DNA of 64,000 nucleotides from Peptoclostridium litorale DSM 5388 (GCF_900141635.1 NZ_FSRH01000014.1:1-64000); one strand, 5' to 3'. Counted from the first letter of the stretch, positions 25,345 through 32,812 are shown. Notes: generated from the letters alone by a model not told the origin. Program-made: numbers and translations.

Positions 25345-25353
25345 TTTGTCGAA
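25345..25353 (+). promoter_or_regulatory. Spo0A box downstream of the abrB promoter
   Basis: TTTGTCGAA contains a perfect TGNCGAA Spo0A-box core. It lies about 8-17 bases past the expected transcription start, where a bound repressor would block abrB. In B. subtilis Spo0A~P represses abrB from sites downstream of the start, so the layout is the same. Confidence 0.65.
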
Positions 25354-25388
25354 AAATGTATTTATAATTTTGATAGGGGGGCTTTAAT

Positions 25389-25631
25389 TTGAAATCTACA
25401 GGTGTTGTAAGGAAAGTCGATGAACTAGGTAGAATAGTAATCCCAATAGAGCTTAGAAGAAATCTTTCAATTGCTGAAAAGGATGCTCTTGAAATTTATG
25501 TTGACGGTGAGTCTATAATCCTTAAAAAATACGAGCCTGCATGCATATTCTGCGGAAATGCAAAGGACATAAAGGTTTACCAGGGCAAAAACATCTGTCC
25601 TGAGTGCCTAAACACAATAGCAAATCTTTAA
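25389..25631 (+). CDS. abrB: AbrB-family transition-state regulator with C-terminal cysteine ribbon
   Basis: An 80-residue regulator. Residues 1-47 are almost identical to the AbrB swapped-hairpin DNA-binding domain (STGVVRKVDELGRIVIPIELRRNL, AEKDALEIYVDGESIILKKY). The rest is not the AbrB multimerisation domain but a short CxxC-17-CxxC segment (CIFCG and CPECL), which looks like a zinc ribbon and may replace it. It starts with TTG after an AGGGGGG site. A sigma-A promoter and a Spo0A box stand upstream and a strong terminator downstream. It probably holds stationary-phase and sporulation genes off during growth. Confidence 0.92.
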   Translation: MKSTGVVRKVDELGRIVIPIELRRNLSIAEKDALEIYVDGESIILKKYEPACIFCGNAKDIKVYQGKNICPECLNTIANL

Positions 25632-25650
25632 TAATATATTTGAACATTTC

Positions 25651-25680
25651 AAAAGGCGGACAAAATTGTCCGCCTTTTTT
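25651..25680. terminator. Bidirectional terminator between abrB and rsmI
   Basis: AAAAGGCGGACAA (25651-25663) pairs perfectly with 25666-25678, then continues in T. The A-run on the left gives a T-run for the minus strand as well; the two flanking genes are convergent. Confidence 0.92.
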
Positions 25681-25717
25681 TTATTGAAAAATGAATTCGG
25701 CTTTATATACAGTATAT

Positions 25718-26560
25718 TTATATGTCCAAAGTTTCCTTGTATACTTCGTTTTTATGGACCTTCTTAAGCTTTGCCGTCTTTTTTATGGCATCCTTTTTGC
25801 TCAGGCCCTCTTTTTCCATAAGGCTTATAACGCATTCCCTGCTTGTCATCCCTTCCATTTCATGCTCTGCTTCATATTCTGCATCATACGAGGATCCCTC
25901 TATAACAACCACAAATTCTCCTCTTGGCTTTGAATTTTTGAAGTGGTCTATGCAATGCTGAATGTCGCCTCTTATTGTCTCTTCATATAGCTTTGTAATC
26001 TCCCTTGCAACAGAAATCTTTCTGTTTCCCAGAATCTCAAGACACGATTCGAGCATTCCCAAAAGCCTGTGCGGAGCTTCATAGAATATTATTGTGCACT
26101 TTTCCCTGGAAATACTCTCAAGCTGCTTTCGCCTTTCTTTTTTGTCCCTTCCCAAAAATCCAAAAAACATGAATCTTCCCGCTGGAAGGCCCGACGCCAC
26201 AAGTGCCGTAACAAATGCGCTAGGCCCCGGAAGAACCTCAACCCTTATCCCCTCGTCTATCGCCAGTTTTACAATATCCTCTCCCGGGTCTGATATCCCA
26301 GGCATTCCCGCATCTGAAACAACTGCAGCGCTTTGCCCTTCTCGCAGTCTTTCTATTATTTCGGGCCCTCTTGTGTTTTTGTTGTGTTCATGATAACTGA
26401 CAAGCGGCTTTGATATTTCATAGTGGTTCAAAAGCCCGAGAGTCCTTCTCGTGTCCTCCGCCGCTATGAAGTCTACGCTTTTAAGCACGTTTATAGTCCT
26501 TATTGTTATGTCTTCAAGGTTTCCTATTGGAGTTGCACAAACATACAGTGTTCCATTCAT
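25718..26560 (-). CDS. rsmI: 16S rRNA 2'-O-methyltransferase RsmI
   Basis: Methylates the ribose of C1402 in 16S rRNA. A 280-residue member of the tetrapyrrole-methylase-like SAM fold: TPIGNLEDITIR at the start, EDTRRT (about 37), SDAGMPGISDPG (about 82), PGPSAFVTALVASGLP (about 110) and YEAPHRL (about 160). The start ATG follows the trmN6 stop by one base with GGGGCGA as ribosome site. The order trmN6-rsmI-abrB matches yabB-yabC-abrB of B. subtilis, without yazA and with abrB turned round. Confidence 0.95.
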   Translation of the reverse strand: MNGTLYVCATPIGNLEDITIRTINVLKSVDFIAAEDTRRTLGLLNHYEISKPLVSYHEHNKNTRGPEIIERLREGQSAAVVSDAGMPGISDPGEDIVKLAIDEGIRVEVLPGPSAFVTALVASGLPAGRFMFFGFLGRDKKERRKQLESISREKCTIIFYEAPHRLLGMLESCLEILGNRKISVAREITKLYEETIRGDIQHCIDHFKNSKPRGEFVVVIEGSSYDAEYEAEHEMEGMTSRECVISLMEKEGLSKKDAIKKTAKLKKVHKNEVYKETLDI

Positions 26561-26561
26561 A

Positions 26562-27314
26562 TTATATCGCCCCTATTTTCTCGCTCGAATATATTTCTTT
26601 TATCGCATCAGTGTAATTTCCATCTTCATTGTATACATACAGAGGCTCCATTATCTTAAGTTCGGGCTTTCCACCTTTTGTACACTGTATAAGCACCATG
26701 TTGGGACTTTTTCCCGCACTTGGATGTATGAATTTTATGACCTTCGGCTCCAGCTTGTGCTTTCTTGCCTTGCACATTATGTCCGCAAGTCTTGTGGGCC
26801 TGTGAACCATGAAAAATTTGCCCCCGCTCATCAAAAGCCTTGATGCGGTGAATATTACATCCTCAAGGCCGCAGGCTATTTCATGCCTTGATATGGCCTT
26901 TTTATCGTTTGGATTTTTTATACCGTCTGGATGCATGTAAGGAGGGTTTGATGTAACCACATTATACGAATTGACCTGGAGGTGTTTGAATATCTCCTTC
27001 ATGTCCTCGTTTACTATTCTCACCCTGTCTTCAAGTCCATTCAGCCTCACTGACCTTTGTGCCATCTCGGCCACCTCGTCTTGTATTTCGACTCCTGTGA
27101 CCTCCTTTGCGCTGCTCTTCCCTGCTATTAGTATTGGTATTATTCCCGTTCCCGTACCAAGGTCCACAACCTTGGACTTTGAATTTACCTTTGTAAAGTT
27201 CGCAAGAAGCACAGCATCCATTCCAAAGCAAAACCCGTTCGTATCTTGTATTATCCTCAGGCCGTTGACCTGAAGGTCGTCTATTCTCTCGCCCTGCTTT
27301 ATAATTACTTCCAT
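26562..27314 (-). CDS. trmN6: tRNA1(Val) adenine-37 N6-methyltransferase (TrmN6/YabB-like)
   Basis: A 250-residue class I methyltransferase. The SAM-binding motif VVDLGTGTGIIPIL (about 50), EIQDEVAEMAQRSV (about 75) and the catalytic SNPPYMHPDG motif (about 124) of N6-adenine methyltransferases are clear. Members of this family methylate A37 of tRNA-Val or act on related targets; exact substrate is inferred by family. GGAGTAGG precedes the ATG. It heads the two-gene unit with rsmI and has its own promoter. Confidence 0.88.
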   Translation of the reverse strand: MEVIIKQGERIDDLQVNGLRIIQDTNGFCFGMDAVLLANFTKVNSKSKVVDLGTGTGIIPILIAGKSSAKEVTGVEIQDEVAEMAQRSVRLNGLEDRVRIVNEDMKEIFKHLQVNSYNVVTSNPPYMHPDGIKNPNDKKAISRHEIACGLEDVIFTASRLLMSGGKFFMVHRPTRLADIMCKARKHKLEPKVIKFIHPSAGKSPNMVLIQCTKGGKPELKIMEPLYVYNEDGNYTDAIKEIYSSEKIGAI

Positions 27315-27362
27315 AAAAAATACCTACTCCATTTCATAAATAATGTATACACTCTATTTTAA

Positions 27363-27391
27363 ATTTTAAATTAGTTTCATTTAAGTTTCAA
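27363..27391 (-). promoter_or_regulatory. Promoter of trmN6-rsmI
   Basis: On the minus strand TTGAAA (27386-27391), 17 bases, TAAAAT (27363-27368), giving a leader of about 45 bases. Confidence 0.75.
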
Positions 27392-27615
27392 CTTTTTTAT
27401 AATCTATTTGGGCATAAGTCTCTATAGTTTCAGTTTCCGTTATTTTTAAAACAATATATTCCCTGCATGTAAGCCCTGTTTTTTTTAATATTCTTGCCAA
27501 TCTAATCCCGCACCCTTTCATTATATGCTATGCCATAATTCTATTTACCGTCAATATTCAACACCTCAAAGCACCGCTTTCTATATTTTTTATATATACT
27601 AAAATTTTTTTATTT
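27392..27615. other. Intergenic stretch with no recognised feature
   Basis: Between the divergent promoters of trmN6 and the NSS transporter there are about 220 AT-rich bases. I see no open frame with a ribosome site, no tRNA and no clear riboswitch here. Confidence 0.5.
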
Positions 27616-27644
27616 TTGAATTTAATAATTTTTTTTGATATAAT
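27616..27644 (+). promoter_or_regulatory. Promoter of the NSS transporter unit
   Basis: TTGAAT (27616-27621), 17 bases, TATAAT (27639-27644) with an extended TGA before the -10. Start of transcription is expected near 27651, leaving a leader of about 240 bases. Confidence 0.8.
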
Positions 27645-27891
27645 AGTCTTATGAAGTGTTTTTTCCGTGGAATAGCCTTTCTATACGCTTATTTCTTGTC
27701 GAATACATTCCCTATTTCGTGATATTTTTTTAACCGGGTTTTGTTAAATACGTTGGGCTGCATTTTTTGCTGCTCCTCTATTTATATTGCAGTTTTACTG
27801 CGCCCGTCAATTCTTATGTCTTTTATGCATTTCAAATTTAATGCATGACACATATCTATATTAAAATACAATTGAAAAGAAGGTGGTTTTA

Positions 27892-29391
27892 TTGAGTAAT
27901 TCTTCAAATGCCCAGGGCGGTGAAAAGTGGTCTAGCCGTTGGGGATTCATAGCTGCTACAATAGGAATGGCTATCGGTACAGGTAACATATGGCGTTTCC
28001 CAAGGGTTGCCGCAAACAACGGCGGAGGCGCTTTCATAATAGCCTGGACTGTTGCGCTTTTGATTTGGTCGATACCTCTATTGATGGCGGAGATGGTAAT
28101 AGGCAAGCAGAGCAAAGCTGGAACAATAGGCTCTTTTAAGAAGTTCGTAGGCAAAAACTATGCGTGGATGGGCGCATTTATTGCATTCGTGTGTTTTGCT
28201 ATAATGTCATATTATTCGGTGGTAATGGGGTGGTGTCTGAAATACTTCATGACAGCTGTATCCGGAGGCTTCAATTCCACAACCTCTGTAAATGATACAA
28301 TGAAGATATGGGAGTCTTTTATAAATTCTCCGGCCCAGACTATATCGCTTCACCTTGTTTCCATAGGAATAGCTGTATTCGTAATATACAGGGGTGTTAC
28401 AGGCGGAATAGAAAAGACATGTAAGATGCTAATACCGAGTCTTTTCCTGATATTATTATTCATAGCTGTAAGGGCGGCATTTCTTCCAAACGCGGTCGAG
28501 GGCTACAAATACCTTTTCACTCCAGATTTCTCTCAGCTTTTGAGCGGAAAGATATGGCTTGAAGCCTTCACCCAGTCGGCATGGTCCACAGGCGCCGGAT
28601 GGGGCTTTATAATAACTTATTCGTCATATACTTCAAGTGATTCTGACATAGGCCTTAACAGCTTCCTTACGGGCTTTGGAAACAACATGGCCTCGATACT
28701 TGCCGCAATGGCGATAATACCTACCATATTCGCTCTTTCAGGCAGCCTCGCGGGAGCTCAGGAGGCTTTTACATCTGGAAATACGGGACTTACATTCATA
28801 TATCTTGCAAGCCTATTCCCTACCATGGGAGGGGGGCAGCTTCTAGCCTCGCTTTTCTTCTTCGCAATGGCGATATCGGCTCTTTCTTCACTCATTGCCA
28901 TGCTTGAGGTTTGCACCAAGATACTAATGGACACTGGAAAGACAAGACAAAAGGCTTCAATAATCGTTGGGATCGCAGGATTTCTAGTGGGAATCCCTTC
29001 AGCATACAATATAGAATTTCTAAACAACCAGGACATGGTCTGGGGAGTTGCCCTTCTTATATCAGGACTTTTCTGTGCATATGCACTGTTCAAGTACGGA
29101 GTGGAAAAGGCGAGAACAGATATTATAAACGGACCATGGGCGGACATATATATAGGAAAATGGTGGAGCTACTGCATATATATATTCCCGGCACTGTTTT
29201 CAATAGTTTTCATATGGTGGATATACCAGTCCATATCATGGTATCCTGACACATGGTATTCACCATTTGAGACATATTCGGCGGGAACAATAATCATCCA
29301 GATAACTATAGCAATTTTAATAATAAAGGGAGTGAACTCAAGATTTGTAAAGGCCCATGAAAAGGGTGGTGAAAATACGAATGCCAGCTAA
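27892..29391 (+). CDS. Sodium:neurotransmitter symporter (NSS) family amino-acid transporter
   Basis: A 499-residue LeuT-fold transporter that should bring in an amino acid with sodium. The first helix has the NSS signature RWGFIAATIGMAIGTGNIWRFP with the unwound GTGN region, followed by about 11 more helices; a SAWSTGAGWGFI stretch marks helix 6. The frame opens at a GTG inside the AAGGTGG site, so the TTG at 27892 is more likely the start. A 30-residue partner is encoded in overlap with its end, as in MetP-MetS type systems. The substrate (methionine or alanine in known pairs) is not established. Confidence 0.92.
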   Translation: MSNSSNAQGGEKWSSRWGFIAATIGMAIGTGNIWRFPRVAANNGGGAFIIAWTVALLIWSIPLLMAEMVIGKQSKAGTIGSFKKFVGKNYAWMGAFIAFVCFAIMSYYSVVMGWCLKYFMTAVSGGFNSTTSVNDTMKIWESFINSPAQTISLHLVSIGIAVFVIYRGVTGGIEKTCKMLIPSLFLILLFIAVRAAFLPNAVEGYKYLFTPDFSQLLSGKIWLEAFTQSAWSTGAGWGFIITYSSYTSSDSDIGLNSFLTGFGNNMASILAAMAIIPTIFALSGSLAGAQEAFTSGNTGLTFIYLASLFPTMGGGQLLASLFFFAMAISALSSLIAMLEVCTKILMDTGKTRQKASIIVGIAGFLVGIPSAYNIEFLNNQDMVWGVALLISGLFCAYALFKYGVEKARTDIINGPWADIYIGKWWSYCIYIFPALFSIVFIWWIYQSISWYPDTWYSPFETYSAGTIIIQITIAILIIKGVNSRFVKAHEKGGENTNAS

Positions 29392-29473
29392 AACTATGAT
29401 ATTCATGGCCTTGACACTTGCTTTTTATGGCGGAGGATTTATACTTCTCGCCATTAAGGCCTCAAGGAGTTAA
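29381..29473 (+). CDS. Tiny MetS-like NSS transporter partner
   Basis: A 30-residue, single-helix protein: polar MPAKT start, a hydrophobic segment (about 6-25) with the glycine-rich FYGGGF, and a basic KASRS end. It overlaps the last 11 bases of the NSS gene in another frame and has GGTGGTGA 8 bases before its ATG. Small membrane proteins of this shape next to NSS genes are annotated as the MetS-type small subunit. A strong terminator begins a few bases past its stop. The reading frame, ribosome site and context all support it as a real gene. Confidence 0.82.
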   Translation: MPAKTMIFMALTLAFYGGGFILLAIKASRS

Positions 29474-29476
29474 AAT

Positions 29477-29508
29477 AAAAACCTAAGCCGAATTCGGCTT
29501 AGGTTTTT
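29477..29508. terminator. Bidirectional terminator, perfect palindrome
   Basis: A perfect 32-base palindrome with the core CCTAAGCCGAATTCGGCTTAGG flanked by A5 and T5 lies between convergent transcripts of the NSS unit and ricT. Confidence 0.92.
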
Positions 29509-29513
29509 GTTTT

Positions 29514-30401
29514 TTATTTGTCTTTTTCAAGTTTTCTAAGTTCCTTTTCAAGCTTCCTGTCCATCTTTTCTTCGCTTTTTAATTTACCTCTTTTAGCCTT
29601 TTCTATCACTTTTACCTCGTGTATATAAAATTTCTTTATATCGTCTTCGCCTTCAACCGAAACGCTTAGCTCCTCCTTTATGAGCTCTGTAGAGACTACT
29701 ATGCCTTTTCCAAGCGGCGTTATAACCTTTGAGTTTACGGGAGGCATCTTATCTATAAGGTTTTCGTAGGTACTGTGCTCGTAGTTGAGGCAGCAAAAAA
29801 GTCTTCCGCACACTCCAGATATCTTTGTAGGATTGAGCGAAAGGTTCTGGTCTTTGGCCATTTTTATTGAAACCGGCTGGAAATCTCCAAGCCAAGTGCT
29901 GCAGCAAAGAGGTCTTCCACAGCATCCAAGCCCTCCTATGGATTTTGCCTCGTCCCTTACACCTATCTGCCTCAGTTCTATCCTCGTCTTGAATACAGCG
30001 GCAAGGTCCTTTACAAGCTCACGAAAATCAACTCTTCCATCTGCTGTAAAATAGAATATTAGCTTGTTTCTGTCAAATGTGTATTCTGAATCTATAAGGT
30101 ACATGTCCAGTTCATGTTTTTGTATCTTTTCGCAACACACATCAAAAGCTTTCTTTGCGTCTTCCTTGTTCTGACTGTTTGCCATCAGATCTTCATCCGT
30201 TGCAATTCTTATTATAGGCTTGAGCGATGAAACTATCTCTTCCTTTGAAACTTCTTTTATTCCAACTGCAATGGTTCCGAATTCAAGCCCTCTCACAGTT
30301 TCTACTATTACACTGTCCATAATGCCCGGCTTAAAATCCTGCGGGTCAAAATAGTATATCTTGCCTGCCTTTTTAAACCTCACTCCTACAACTTTTATCA
30401 T
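29514..30401 (-). CDS. ricT: PSP1-domain protein RicT/YaaT
   Basis: A 295-residue protein with the PSP1 C-terminal domain (about 60-150). In B. subtilis YaaT forms a complex with YlbF and YmcA that binds iron-sulfur clusters and guides RNase Y and Spo0A phosphorylation. The likely cluster ligands are present: GLGCCGRPLCC (about 160) and CGRLFCCLNYE (about 200). The last 30 residues form a charged coiled tail. The ATG overlaps the holB stop in ATGA, showing translational coupling, the same holB-yaaT order as in Bacillus. Confidence 0.93.
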   Translation of the reverse strand: MIKVVGVRFKKAGKIYYFDPQDFKPGIMDSVIVETVRGLEFGTIAVGIKEVSKEEIVSSLKPIIRIATDEDLMANSQNKEDAKKAFDVCCEKIQKHELDMYLIDSEYTFDRNKLIFYFTADGRVDFRELVKDLAAVFKTRIELRQIGVRDEAKSIGGLGCCGRPLCCSTWLGDFQPVSIKMAKDQNLSLNPTKISGVCGRLFCCLNYEHSTYENLIDKMPPVNSKVITPLGKGIVVSTELIKEELSVSVEGEDDIKKFYIHEVKVIEKAKRGKLKSEEKMDRKLEKELRKLEKDK

Positions 30402-31336
30402 CTTATCACCTCTTGTATATTAACAAACATAACCTGCATGGTAATGCTGAAATTGCAGTTGCTCCTCAACTTCTGCCTGCTTTCTTCCATTATTTCTATA
30501 ATCCTTGCAATCTGAAAAAACGAAAGCTTTTCTGCCATTTTCTCTATGAACTCTTTTCTGTCACTGTTTATAAGCATATCCAAGTCACTGCATTTAAGGC
30601 TTATCATTATATCCCTGAAATATGCCACTGAAGTATCTATTATTTCGTCCACCTGTTCTCTGTGCTTTTCTATATACGACAGGGCTGAAATGGTATCCAC
30701 GGCGCTTCCCGAAAGGAGAACCTCTATTAGCTTTTCACTTTTTTCCCTCAATATGCCAAATTCCTCGGATTCAATAAGGTTTAAAGCCCTTGAGAGTATT
30801 CCCTTTGAAAATGCCGCAAGTACATGGGCCCTTTCGCATGAAATCCCCTTGTTTTCCACAAGGTATTTTTGTATATGCGCCGGAGCAAGCGGAGAAAACT
30901 TCACTCTCTCACACCTTGAAATTATTGTCGGAAGCAGCATTGAACCGCTCTTTGCAAGGAGTATTATTACAGAATATGGCGGTGGCTCTTCAAGTGACTT
31001 TAAGAGGCTGTTTTGAGCCTGTAGTGTCATCTTGTCCGCCTCATCCAGTATATACACCTTTTTAGACCCGTACGGCCTTATAATTATATCCTGGCACATC
31101 TGCCTTATCTGGCTTATCTTGAAAGACGACCCATCCGGATATAGTAGAGATATGTCCGGTGAATTTTCTATGCTTTTGTCTCCCGTCAGCAGCTTTGCAA
31201 ATTCAATTGCAAATGTCTTCTTTCCTATTCCAGAAGGGCCTTCAAACAAATATGCATGGCTTACCCTTTCCTTTTCTATGGAGTTTTGTATAAAGCGCTT
31301 TGCCGATTCCTGGCCCAAAATCATTTCAAAACCCAT
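30398..31336 (-). CDS. holB: DNA polymerase III delta-prime subunit
   Basis: A 312-residue clamp-loader subunit of the AAA+ type. Walker A is GPSGIGKKT (about 35), Walker B YILDEADKM (about 96), and the SRC sensor 1 / arginine-finger motif ISRCERVKF is near 145. The four-cysteine zinc module usual in delta-prime and tau after the Walker A is missing; residues 50-65 (TGDKSIENSPD) contain no cysteine. AGGAATTAA precedes the ATG. It sits between tmk and ricT as in B. subtilis, lacking only darA and yaaR. Confidence 0.9.
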   Translation of the reverse strand: MGFEMILGQESAKRFIQNSIEKERVSHAYLFEGPSGIGKKTFAIEFAKLLTGDKSIENSPDISLLYPDGSSFKISQIRQMCQDIIIRPYGSKKVYILDEADKMTLQAQNSLLKSLEEPPPYSVIILLAKSGSMLLPTIISRCERVKFSPLAPAHIQKYLVENKGISCERAHVLAAFSKGILSRALNLIESEEFGILREKSEKLIEVLLSGSAVDTISALSYIEKHREQVDEIIDTSVAYFRDIMISLKCSDLDMLINSDRKEFIEKMAEKLSFFQIARIIEIMEESRQKLRSNCNFSITMQVMFVNIQEVIR

Positions 31337-31393
31337 TTAATTCCTCATTTCCTCATTCTTTTTAAACAATATACATCCATTATATCACACTAT

Positions 31394-32074
31394 CTATTTG
31401 ACTCTGCCAATTATCTCCTGGTATATATGCTCGTGTATTTCCTCTATGCTTTTAAGCTGGCCCTCTTGCATGCATTCAACGTTTATCCAGCCATACCTGT
31501 TTGCAATCCACAGCGCGTTTTCATAAGTCTTTATAAGATATTCTCTGTCCTTTTCATGTATATCTTTTTCAGTCTCTCCCGTAAACTTGTTTTTCCTGTC
31601 TTTCATAAGGCTCATGCTCTTTTGCGGAGGCATGTTGAGGAATATCACCCCATCCGGCTTTGGAAGTTCAAATCTTTTGAATTCAAAGTCCAAGAGCCAG
31701 TCAACATACTCAATCTTTTCGCTTTTGCTTTCTATCTTCGAAGCCTGATGCACCATGTTAGACGTGGTGTACCTGTCTGCAATTATTATGCCTCCGTCTT
31801 CATAAAAGCTTCTCCATTCTTTCTGGTACGAAGCATACCTGTCCACAGCATAAAAGGCCGATGCCGCATAATAGTTGACATCCTCAGCTTTTTCTCCGAA
31901 CTCCCCCCTCAAATACATTTTTATGAGAGATGACGATTCGCTTTTATAGTTTGGATATTCAACCTTTTTCACGTTTAGCCCTTCCGCCTTAAGTCTTTCA
32001 TACAGCCTTGCAGTCTGGGTGGCCTTTCCGCTGGAATCTGTTCCTGATTCTATTACAAAAAGTTTTCCTTTCAT
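31394..32074 (-). CDS. tmk: Thymidylate kinase, variant P-loop
   Basis: A 226-residue nucleoside monophosphate kinase expected to phosphorylate dTMP. The P-loop reads ESGTDSSGKATQ instead of the common EGIDGSGKTTQ; the DRY motif ADRYTTSNMVHQASK (about 98) and the LPKPDGVIFLNMPP strand (about 145) are in place. A variant of this form occurs in several Clostridia. The TTG four codons earlier lies in the GGAGG site, so the ATG at 32074 is used. It heads tmk-holB-ricT and is preceded by the DnaA-box region. Confidence 0.85.
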   Translation of the reverse strand: MKGKLFVIESGTDSSGKATQTARLYERLKAEGLNVKKVEYPNYKSESSSLIKMYLRGEFGEKAEDVNYYAASAFYAVDRYASYQKEWRSFYEDGGIIIADRYTTSNMVHQASKIESKSEKIEYVDWLLDFEFKRFELPKPDGVIFLNMPPQKSMSLMKDRKNKFTGETEKDIHEKDREYLIKTYENALWIANRYGWINVECMQEGQLKSIEEIHEHIYQEIIGRVK

Positions 32075-32152
32075 TTTATCCTCCAAATCTATAGTTTCAG
32101 TTTGCTTTTAAAACATCTGCAAAATTTCAATCACCAAAACATATCACTTTTT

Positions 32153-32264
32153 TGTTGATAACCATGTATTGTTCTGTGGATATCTATTCATTTGAACAGC
32201 TCTTCACCAGACTGATTCAAACGTGTGAGAGTCGTTATTCACATTATCCACAATCGTATCCACT
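32153..32264. promoter_or_regulatory. Cluster of DnaA-box-like sites
   Basis: TTATTCACA (32235-32243) and TTATCCACA (32244-32252) stand directly side by side; both fit the DnaA consensus TTATNCACA. Near matches are TGTGGATAT (32175-32183), TGTTGATAA (32153-32161) and a partial TATCCAC at 32257-32263. They fill the gap between tmk and rpsI and overlap the expected tmk transcription start. I infer a binding site for DnaA; the number of functional boxes is not known. Confidence 0.55.
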
Positions 32265-32282
32265 GCGCATATATATTGTCAA
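32253..32282 (-). promoter_or_regulatory. Candidate promoter of tmk-holB-ricT
   Basis: On the minus strand TTGACA (32277-32282), 18 bases, TACGAT (32253-32258). The tandem DnaA boxes lie immediately downstream, over the start point. Confidence 0.45.
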
Positions 32283-32292
32283 TAAAACAATA

Positions 32293-32318
32293 CAATATTT
32301 ATTATATAATAAATATTG
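32293..32318. repeat. Perfect 26-bp AT-rich palindrome
   Basis: The sequence is identical to its own reverse complement over 26 bases, with CAATATTTATTAT as its left half. It lies between the DnaA-box cluster and the rpsI terminator. It has no T-run on either side and does not look like a terminator; a dimeric protein-binding site or an easily melted element is possible. Confidence 0.8.
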
Positions 32319-32340
32319 CAATTTTTATCTAAAAAGCATA

Positions 32341-32375
32341 AAAAAAAAGACCTTGAAAACAACAAGGTCTTTTTT
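32341..32375 (-). terminator. Terminator after rpsI
   Basis: AAAAGACCTTG (32345-32355) pairs with 32363-32373; A8 on the plus strand gives T8 for the minus-strand message 10 bases past the rpsI stop. Confidence 0.9.
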
Positions 32376-32385
32376 GAAATCGATA

Positions 32386-32778
32386 TTATCTCTTTGAGAA
32401 CTGAGGCGCTCTTCTTGCAGCCTTAAGTCCGTATTTCTTTCTTTCCTTCATTCTTGAGTCTCTTGTAAGGAATCCAGCCTTCTTAAGAGTTCCTCTAAGC
32501 TCTTCATCAGCCTTTATAAGAGCTCTTGATATACCATGTCTTATAGCTCCCGCCTGGCCTGTGAATCCGCCACCTTCAACCTTAACAAATATGTCATATT
32601 TGCCTTCTGTGCCTGTCATAACTATAGGTTGCATAACGTCTCTCTTAAGAGTTTCATAGTCGAAATATTCATCCATATCTCTTTTATTTATAACTACTTT
32701 TCCTTCTCCAGGAACAAGTCTTACTCTAGCAACAGCGTGCTTTCTTCTTCCAGTTCCGTAGAATTGTACATTTGCCAT
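32386..32778 (-). CDS. rpsI: 30S ribosomal protein S9
   Basis: 130 residues. The N-terminal [16 protein letters not shown] motif and the basic C-terminal tail ending FSKR, which reaches toward the P-site tRNA, are intact. It follows rplM by 34 bases, the universal L13-S9 pair, and is closed by a strong terminator. Confidence 0.97.
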   Translation of the reverse strand: MANVQFYGTGRRKHAVARVRLVPGEGKVVINKRDMDEYFDYETLKRDVMQPIVMTGTEGKYDIFVKVEGGGFTGQAGAIRHGISRALIKADEELRGTLKKAGFLTRDSRMKERKKYGLKAARRAPQFSKR

Positions 32779-32812
32779 GTGAAAATCCTCCCTTCTTACT
32801 TGAAAATACTGA

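Noticed and set aside
27392-27615. A tRNA or riboswitch between trmN6 and the NSS transporter
   Set aside because: No cloverleaf, no conserved tRNA boxes and no aptamer core could be made out in the AT-rich sequence.
32153-32318. The DnaA-box cluster as the chromosomal origin oriC
   Set aside because: dnaA, dnaN or rpmH are not adjacent, the number of perfect boxes is small, and gene directions suggest the origin lies to the right of the window. Kept only as a regulatory or auxiliary site.
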